Origin: Streptomyces roseochromogenus subsp. oscitans DS 12.976
GTDB taxonomy: Bacteria; Actinomycetota; Actinomycetes; Streptomycetales; Streptomycetaceae
DNA: 33,406 bases
Direction of reading: 5' to 3'
NCBI RefSeq assembly: GCF_000497445.1
Contig: NZ_CM002285.1
Location: 5,212,719 to 5,246,124, forward strand
Shown: positions 28,344 to 33,406 of the stretch, one piece after another
How positions within the stretch are numbered: the first letter of the stretch is position 1
Layout of the letters: each line of letters starts with the position of its first letter
Notes under the pieces: generated by a model
Told to the model about the DNA's origin: nothing
Database searches by the model: none
What the model saw: only the letters and a program-made list of their open reading frames with translations
Made by a program: the position numbers and the translations under genes

Positions 28344-29930
28344 CTACCCCTTGCTCACTGCAGTCAGGATCTCCGGGAGTCGCGCTGCCGTTCTCGGGGC
28401 TGCCAGGCGCAGGCCCAGGAAGGTCAGGGCCGTGCCGTACACGGCGCCCGCCGGGAGCAGGAGCCAGGTCATCCCTTCCCCGTCGCCGCTCACATGGAGC
28501 CAGATGGTGACGGCGATGACGGGGGCGCAGAGCAGGGCTGCGGAGATCATGCCGCCGAAGATGGCGATCCAGGCGAGGCCCGCCTGGCCGGGGGCGACGT
28601 TCTTGTGGCCCTCCTGGGGGATGGAGTACGGGAAGCGGGCCGACGTCCAGGCGCCGGTCGCGAGCATCGCGCCGAGCAGGGCGAAGGACAGCCCCAGCAC
28701 CTCCGGCAACTGCGACCACGCGCCCAGCACGCCCGCCGTCACCGCCGTCACGAGCGCCGCGTAGGGCAGGGTGACCAGCAGCAGGGCCAGGGCCCGGCCG
28801 CGCAGTTCGGCGTAGGCGTCCCGGGGTGAGGAGATGGTCATGGCCACCATCCAGAACGCGGAGGTGTCCTGCCCGAACTGGTTGTACATCTGGATGCCGA
28901 GCATCCCGGCGGCGAAGCACGCGAAGTAGATCGACCCGGTTCCCTGCGCCGCGTTGAACACCGGCACGATCAGCCCGATCGCCAGCGAGGTCACCCAGGC
29001 GGCCTTGGTCTTCGGATCCCGCCCCATGTAGCGCAGGCTGCGCTCCATGACCGTACCCGTACGGCCGCCCGGCAGCAGCCGCCCCAGCCCGCCCGGGGCG
29101 CGATCCCGTACCCCGGCGTCGGCGGCCTGCAGCGTGGACCCGTCGGGCGCGGTCATCAGCCGGGTCAGGCTCCGCGCCCACACGGCGACCAGCGCCCCCA
29201 ACCCGGCCACGGTGACGGCGAGTTGTGCGGCGGCCGTGCCGTACGCCCCCTCGCTCGCCGACCCCACCGCCGCCACCGCCGAAGCGGGCGGCACCCACCC
29301 GAGCGCGTCCGCGACCGGCTGCAGCTGTCCGAGGCCCGCCGAACCCAGCTGCCGTGCACCGAAGTTGACCAGCTGCGCCCCGATCGCGATCACCAGCCCG
29401 CTCAGCACCGCCAGATCGCGGCCCTTCCTGCTGGTCAGCAGCCGTACGTTGGCGGCGGCCACGGCCCGTGCGAGCGCCACACAGACCAGCAGCGCGAGGA
29501 CGACGGCGAGTACCGCGACGGCGTACCCCGCGGCCCCGTGTGCCACCGCCACCGCACACCCCACCAGCACCAGCAGCGTGAACAGCGGGCCGATGCCCAC
29601 CAGGGAGGCCGCGAGCAGTGCCCGGACCAGCGGCCGGGGCCGCAGCGGAAGCATCACCAGCCGGGTCGGGTCCAGCGTCTCGTCACCGGTCGGGAAGAAC
29701 AGCGGCAGCACCGCCCAGCCCAGCGCCAGCACGGCCGTACCCGGCACGACGACGGCGTCGGCATGCGCGTGCCCGCGCAGTGCGAGCAGGCCCAGCAGCT
29801 GCAGCAGCGCGAACAGGACCGCGATGACCGCCGAGACGACGAACGCGGCCCGCCGGCCTCCGGACTGCCGCAGCCCGTTCTGCAGCAGCGACAGTTTCAG
29901 CCGTACGACGGTGGAGGTGAGGTTCGTCAT
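28344..29930 (-). CDS. ABC-2-type transporter permease
   Basis: An integral membrane protein of 528 residues with about 11-12 hydrophobic segments, from FVVSAVIAVLFALLQLLGLLAL near the start to LLLPAGAVYGTALTFLGLRL near the end. A soluble loop around residue 290-330 holds RSLRYMGRDPKTKAAW. The start ATG 29930 overlaps the stop of the ATPase gene (ATGA), so the pair is translationally coupled and should form one exporter complex. Substrate unknown; Streptomyces pairs of this kind often handle lipids or drugs. A longer in-frame extension upstream lies wholly within the ATPase gene and is not used. Confidence 0.85.
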   Translation of the reverse strand: MTNLTSTVVRLKLSLLQNGLRQSGGRRAAFVVSAVIAVLFALLQLLGLLALRGHAHADAVVVPGTAVLALGWAVLPLFFPTGDETLDPTRLVMLPLRPRPLVRALLAASLVGIGPLFTLLVLVGCAVAVAHGAAGYAVAVLAVVLALLVCVALARAVAAANVRLLTSRKGRDLAVLSGLVIAIGAQLVNFGARQLGSAGLGQLQPVADALGWVPPASAVAAVGSASEGAYGTAAAQLAVTVAGLGALVAVWARSLTRLMTAPDGSTLQAADAGVRDRAPGGLGRLLPGGRTGTVMERSLRYMGRDPKTKAAWVTSLAIGLIVPVFNAAQGTGSIYFACFAAGMLGIQMYNQFGQDTSAFWMVAMTISSPRDAYAELRGRALALLLVTLPYAALVTAVTAGVLGAWSQLPEVLGLSFALLGAMLATGAWTSARFPYSIPQEGHKNVAPGQAGLAWIAIFGGMISAALLCAPVIAVTIWLHVSGDGEGMTWLLLPAGAVYGTALTFLGLRLAAPRTAARLPEILTAVSKG

Positions 29931-30703
29931 CGGGCCGCCCCGCCGCCCAGCCAGTCCAGATCGGACCCGGTGTCCCGCCCGCTCGCCCCGACCAGCTCCA
30001 GGAACGCCCCCTGGAGCGTCGGATGAGCGCCGCGCACCTCGGCAAGCGTCCCGGTCGCGCGGATCCGGCCCGCCGCCAGCACCGCGACCCAGTCGCACAG
30101 CGACTCGACCAGCTCCATGACGTGCGAGGAGAAGACGACGGTCGCCCCGGAGGCGGTGTACCGCTCCAGAACGCCCCGGATGGTCTGCGCGGACACCGGG
30201 TCGACGCCCTCGAACGGCTCGTCCAGGAAGAGCACCTCGGGGTTGTGCAGCAGCGCGGCCGCGAGCCCGATCTTCTTGCGCATGCCGGTCGAGTAGTCGA
30301 CTACGAGCTTGTGCTGGGCCCCGGCCAGGTCGAGCACGTCCAGCAGCTGCGTGGCCCGCTTGTCCACCTCGGCCCCCGGCAGCCCGCGCAGCCGGCCCGA
30401 GTACCCGAGCAACTCCCGTCCCGACAGCCGCTCGAACAGCCGCAGCCCCTCGGGCAGTACCCCGATGCGCGCCTTGACGGCCACCGGATCCCGCCACACG
30501 TCGTGCCCGACGACCTCCACGGTGCCCTCGTCGGGCCGTAGCAGCCCGGTGACCATGGAGAGGGTGGTGGTCTTCCCGGCCCCGTTCGGCCCGACCAGCC
30601 CTATGAACTTCCCGGCGGGCAGCTCAAGATCGATCCCCCCGACAGCGACTTGCTGCCCAAACCGCTTCCAGAGCCCACGCACGCGTACCGCAGCTTCGGT
30701 CAT
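29927..30703 (-). CDS. ABC transporter ATP-binding protein
   Basis: A 258-residue ATPase of the ABC-2/drug-export kind. Walker A GPNGAGKTTT (~residue 40), signature YSTGMRKKIGL, Walker B VLFLDEPFEGVDP and H-loop FSSHVME are all intact. The signature ST-G-M-RKK rather than LSGGQ is usual for this class. ATG 30703 begins MTEAAVRVRGLWKRFGQ. TACTGT 7 bases before it on the minus strand is a possible -10, which would make the mRNA leaderless. It shares an ATGA overlap with the permease. Confidence 0.92.
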   Translation of the reverse strand: MTEAAVRVRGLWKRFGQQVAVGGIDLELPAGKFIGLVGPNGAGKTTTLSMVTGLLRPDEGTVEVVGHDVWRDPVAVKARIGVLPEGLRLFERLSGRELLGYSGRLRGLPGAEVDKRATQLLDVLDLAGAQHKLVVDYSTGMRKKIGLAAALLHNPEVLFLDEPFEGVDPVSAQTIRGVLERYTASGATVVFSSHVMELVESLCDWVAVLAAGRIRATGTLAEVRGAHPTLQGAFLELVGASGRDTGSDLDWLGGGAAR

Positions 30704-30732
30704 GCATGCACAGTACGGGCCCGGTGATTTCC

Positions 30733-31398
30733 TTAACGATCCCGACCGCACGCATAAGCGAGAGACGAGATCAACTCCTCCGCATCCGGCAACCACCGAT
30801 TCGCCGGGGTGGGCCGGCAAGCCCACTGCACAGCCCCACGAGACCCGAACCGAGTAGGAGGAGCAGCCACATACGACCCCTCGCCCAGCGCCACCAGATC
30901 CAGCGACGCGAGCGACCACCCGAGCTTCCGCACCAGATCCGGCACCTTCGCGGAACCCCCCGGCAGCACGAAGAACTGCATACGCCGGTCGGGAGCCAAC
31001 GTCACCGGCCCGAGCGTCAGTTCCATCCGCTCCATACGGGCGAGCGCCAAGAACCCCGCACTCTCCGGGACGGACAACGCATCGAACGTCCGCCCCGTAG
31101 GCAGCAGGATCGACGCCGTCGGCTGCTTCTGCCACATCCGGCGCGCGACGGTCGCGCTGCCCGTCGCCTGCGTCGCCCAGTCGGGGCGCGCGGGGTGCGC
31201 ACCCGGCGCAGGGCAGGAGGCATCGCTGCACGAGCAGCGCTGCATGCCGGCGACCGCTTCCAGCCAGGTGCCCGGGAACACGTCCCAGTGCCGCTCCTCG
31301 GCGTAGCGTACGGCGGTCTCCAGCAGCGATTCCCCGCGCTGCTGCGGAATCTGACCGGCAATCTGAGTGTTTCGGGCGCCCGCGATCGTCTCTTCCAC
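30733..31398 (-). CDS. Degenerate prim-pol domain protein
   Basis: A 221-residue protein that resembles the N-terminal bifunctional primase-polymerase domain (Pfam PF09250). RYAEERHWDVFPG opens the fold, CSCSDASCPAPGAHP is the Cys-rich metal knuckle seen in the family, and YVAAPPTRFG the late G-x-Y-V-A-A-P-P motif. Where active enzymes have a D-x-D pair (as LDVDP), this reads FDALSVPE, so both catalytic Asp seem absent. It has no helicase or other domain. Function may be regulatory or DNA binding; unknown. GTG 31398 is chosen by the family start. It is head-to-head with the HTH/TPR regulator across 266 bp. Confidence 0.75.
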   Translation of the reverse strand: MEETIAGARNTQIAGQIPQQRGESLLETAVRYAEERHWDVFPGTWLEAVAGMQRCSCSDASCPAPGAHPARPDWATQATGSATVARRMWQKQPTASILLPTGRTFDALSVPESAGFLALARMERMELTLGPVTLAPDRRMQFFVLPGGSAKVPDLVRKLGWSLASLDLVALGEGSYVAAPPTRFGSRGAVQWACRPTPANRWLPDAEELISSLAYACGRDR

Positions 31399-31664
31399 GC
31401 TTCACTCAACTCCCGCGCCCACCTGGAGTTACGGCTATAGCGCGCGCGGGGGAGGAGCATCGATTCGGCAGCCGGGGCGCATGGGTGCACGTCCGGGGGC
31501 GCGCGGGGGGAAGGACGGCGTGAGGTGGGTAGCCAGGAATGGGGTGGGCTGCCGCCGTTACCCCGGCAAACGGCACATGTCGCGCATTGGCGGTATCTCA
31601 GCTGGGCAGTGATCTTCCTGAACTGATCGTCTGCTCCAGGGGATCGCAACGCAGGGGGTAGCAC

Positions 31665-33050
31665 ATGGCCGCAAGGCCTCTCGTGGCGAGGCAGCCGAAC
31701 GAACGGCTGCAGGCACTCATCCAGGAAGCGGGGTGCTCGAACGCCGGGCTGGCCCGGCGGGTCAACATGTGCGGCGCCGAGCACGGGCTCGACCTGCGCT
31801 ACGACAAGACGTCCGTGGCCCGCTGGCTGCGCGGACAGCAGCCGCGGGGCCGGGCCCCGGCGATCATCGCGGAGGCGCTCGGGCGCAAGCTCGGCCGTAC
31901 GGTCACGATCGACGAGATCGGCATGGCCAATGGCAAGAACCTCGCCTCGGGGGTCGGTCTCCAGTTCTCGCCGACGGTACTGGGGGCCATCGAGCAGGTC
32001 TGCGAGCTGTGGCGCAGCGACGTGGGCCGCAGGGACTTCCTGTCCGGCTCCTCCGTCGCCGCCTCCGCGCTGGTCGAGCCCAGCCGCGACTGGCTGATCT
32101 CGGCGCCGGACGCCCAGGTGGCCCGGCAGGCGGGCCCACGCGTGGGGCAGGCCGACGTGGCGGCCGTACGGTCCATGACGCAGGCGCTGACCGAACTCGA
32201 CCACCAGTACGGCAGCGGGCATGTCCGCCCGGTGGTCGTGCACTACCTCAACAGCGTCGTCTCCGGGCTGCTCGCGGGCTCGTACCGGGAGACGGTCGGG
32301 CGGGAACTCTTCGCCGCGGTCGCCCGGTTGACCGAGCTGGCGGGCTACATGGCCGTGGACACCGGGCAACCGGGGCTGGCCCAGCGGTACTACATCCAGT
32401 CGCTGCGGCTCGCCCAGGCCGCCGGGGACCGCGGATACGGCGGGTACGTCCTCGCCGCGTCCATGAGCCACCTCGCCGCGCAGCTCGGAAACCCGCGCGA
32501 GATCGCCCAGTTGGCGCGGGCGGCGCAGGAGGGGGCGCGCGGGCAGGTGACCCCGCGCGTGGACGCGATGTTCCACGCGGCGGAGGCGCGCGGGCACGCC
32601 CTGCTCGGCGACGTACGCGCCGCGCAGGCCTCCACCGGGCGGGCGGTGACGGCGATGGAGGGGGCGGACGACTCCTCCGGCGACGACCCGGTGTGGATCC
32701 GGCACTTCGACGAGGCCTACCTGGCCGACGAGTTGGCGCACTGCCACCGCGATCTCGGGCAGCCCGAGCAGGCGGCGAGGTTCGCCGAGCAGTCGCTGGC
32801 CGGGCATCCCGAGACCCGGGCCCGCCGGCGCGCCATCGGCTATGTGCTGCTGGCCACGGCCCAGGTGCAGCAGCGCGAGATCGAACAGGCCTGTGGCACC
32901 GGTCTGAAGGCGGTGGAGCTGCTGGAGACGCTCCGCTCCAACCGCGGCGCCGAATATCTGGAGGACCTTCAGCAGCGCCTGGAACCCTTCCGGGAGGAGG
33001 CGGTGGTACGGGAGTTCGGGGCGCGCCTCGATCTCCAGCAGGCAGCCTGA
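31665..33050 (+). CDS. NsdA-like HTH/TPR regulator
   Basis: A 461-residue putative regulator. Residues ~10-85 form an atypical helix-turn-helix (RLQALIQEAGCSNAGLARRV, RYDKTSVARWLRGQQPRGRA). From ~150 on are tetratricopeptide-like helices, for example GQPGLAQRYYIQSLRLAQAA and LGQPEQAARFAEQSLAGHPE. This is the layout of Streptomyces NsdA/NsdB-type regulators of sporulation and antibiotic production, a likeness from memory. AGGGGG lies before ATG 31665. It may share the intergenic region with the prim-pol-like gene. Confidence 0.8.
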   Translation: MAARPLVARQPNERLQALIQEAGCSNAGLARRVNMCGAEHGLDLRYDKTSVARWLRGQQPRGRAPAIIAEALGRKLGRTVTIDEIGMANGKNLASGVGLQFSPTVLGAIEQVCELWRSDVGRRDFLSGSSVAASALVEPSRDWLISAPDAQVARQAGPRVGQADVAAVRSMTQALTELDHQYGSGHVRPVVVHYLNSVVSGLLAGSYRETVGRELFAAVARLTELAGYMAVDTGQPGLAQRYYIQSLRLAQAAGDRGYGGYVLAASMSHLAAQLGNPREIAQLARAAQEGARGQVTPRVDAMFHAAEARGHALLGDVRAAQASTGRAVTAMEGADDSSGDDPVWIRHFDEAYLADELAHCHRDLGQPEQAARFAEQSLAGHPETRARRRAIGYVLLATAQVQQREIEQACGTGLKAVELLETLRSNRGAEYLEDLQQRLEPFREEAVVREFGARLDLQQAA

Positions 33051-33148
33051 ACGCCGGACCCGCGGTTGCGTGAACGTGCGGCGAACGGCATCTGGAGGCG
33101 CGGGGGGCGCACGAGGGTGCCATGGAACAGCGCGCCGCGGGACGGTTT

Positions 33149-33164
33149 TGTTACCGCTGTCACA
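33149..33164 (+). promoter_or_regulatory. CRP-like palindrome upstream of last gene
   Basis: TGTTA-CCGCTG-TCACA matches the CRP pattern TGTGA-n6-TCACA at nine of ten arm positions and sits ~97 bp before GTG 33261. A -10-like TAGCGT is at 33216-33221, placing the site about 65 bp upstream of the start of transcription, a usual activation distance. GTTACC could also belong to an MtrA-type site. Confidence 0.4.
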
Positions 33165-33260
33165 GGCAAAAAGATCGCGCCCTGAGCTGCCTCGCACCCG
33201 GCTCGGGGGACCCGGTAGCGTGAGCCCGATTCACAAGGTCCCCCATTAGTAGGAGTCCCG

Positions 33261-33406
33261 GTGACGCAGAGTGGACAGGGCGAGGAGCCCTCGGCGCAGC
33301 CCGCGCGCGAAGGCATCGTGCTGCCCTCCGACGGAGGCGAGCCCTTGCTGCCGGGCATGACCGGCGCGCCCGCCCCCGCCGCCCCGGCCGGCGGGCAGGC
33401 CTGGGG
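33261..33406 (+). CDS. Pro/Ala-rich protein, N-terminal part only
   Basis: GTG 33261 with AGGAG at 33251-33255 opens a frame that runs off the window. The 48 visible residues begin VTQSGQGEEPSAQPAREG, then IVLPSDGGEPLLPGM and a Pro/Ala/Gly-rich run. It looks like the disordered cytosolic N-terminus of a larger protein. No domain is visible, so no function is given. Confidence 0.7.
   Translation, partial: MTQSGQGEEPSAQPAREGIVLPSDGGEPLLPGMTGAPAPAAPAGGQAW

Noticed and set aside
31017..33197. Minus-strand frame of ~726 codons opposite the NsdA-like gene
   Set aside because: Shadow of a plus-strand gene; composition is Arg/Pro/Gly-rich and lacks any known motif.

Overview
The window looks like a core-chromosome segment of a Streptomyces species. 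GC content is very high, with strong third-position GC bias, many GTG starts and translationally coupled GTGA/ATGA overlaps. The gene order (serC, atu/acc-type cluster, citrate synthase, pdxH, UPF0309, DmdR1) matches what I recall of the S. coelicolor chromosome around SCO4366-SCO4394; this synteny is from memory, not a search. No tRNA, rRNA, insertion sequence, phage gene or CRISPR array was seen.

Left part (1-9408): the start of a Gly-rich secreted protein and serC on the minus strand. On the plus strand follow a large FAD/Fe-S oxidoreductase carrying a 33-unit Gly-rich pentapeptide repeat, a metallophosphoesterase, a 43-residue Pro/Lys-rich peptide gene with its own terminator, a one-piece ABC exporter and an EamA transporter.

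Middle (9409-19845): a broken malic-enzyme relic, then a tightly coupled eight-gene plus-strand operon: TIGR03084 protein, AtuA family, carboxyltransferase, biotin carboxylase/BCCP, acyl-CoA dehydrogenase, acyl-CoA ligase, enoyl-CoA hydratase, TetR. It resembles the Pseudomonas atu acyclic-terpenoid pathway gene for gene, minus its short-chain dehydrogenases. A CAAGC-AC-GCTTG palindrome over the predicted promoter is the likely TetR operator.

19846-23728: a 25-codon RRRHVD-type leader peptide with a Cys codon inside a U-tailed hairpin (a likely cysteine-sensing attenuator) precedes a 2OG/Fe(II)-type oxygenase. Then come a short citrate synthase (minus), pdxH (plus), and a 530-bp interval. That interval holds a good minus-strand promoter, a strong ribosome site, a 12-codon ORF and a three-way-junction fold, together a candidate small RNA.

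23729-33406: a PAS-PAS-GAF-like protein without output domain, a UPF0309 sugar-isomerase-like protein, the iron regulator DmdR1, an alpha/beta hydrolase whose nucleophile Ser is Ala and which lies behind a LexA-like box, an ABC-2-type transporter pair, a degenerate prim-pol domain protein, an NsdA-like HTH/TPR regulator, and the first codons of a Pro/Ala-rich protein. A ~65-bp structured repeat occurs in two convergent gene junctions (21102-21166 and 28236-28301).
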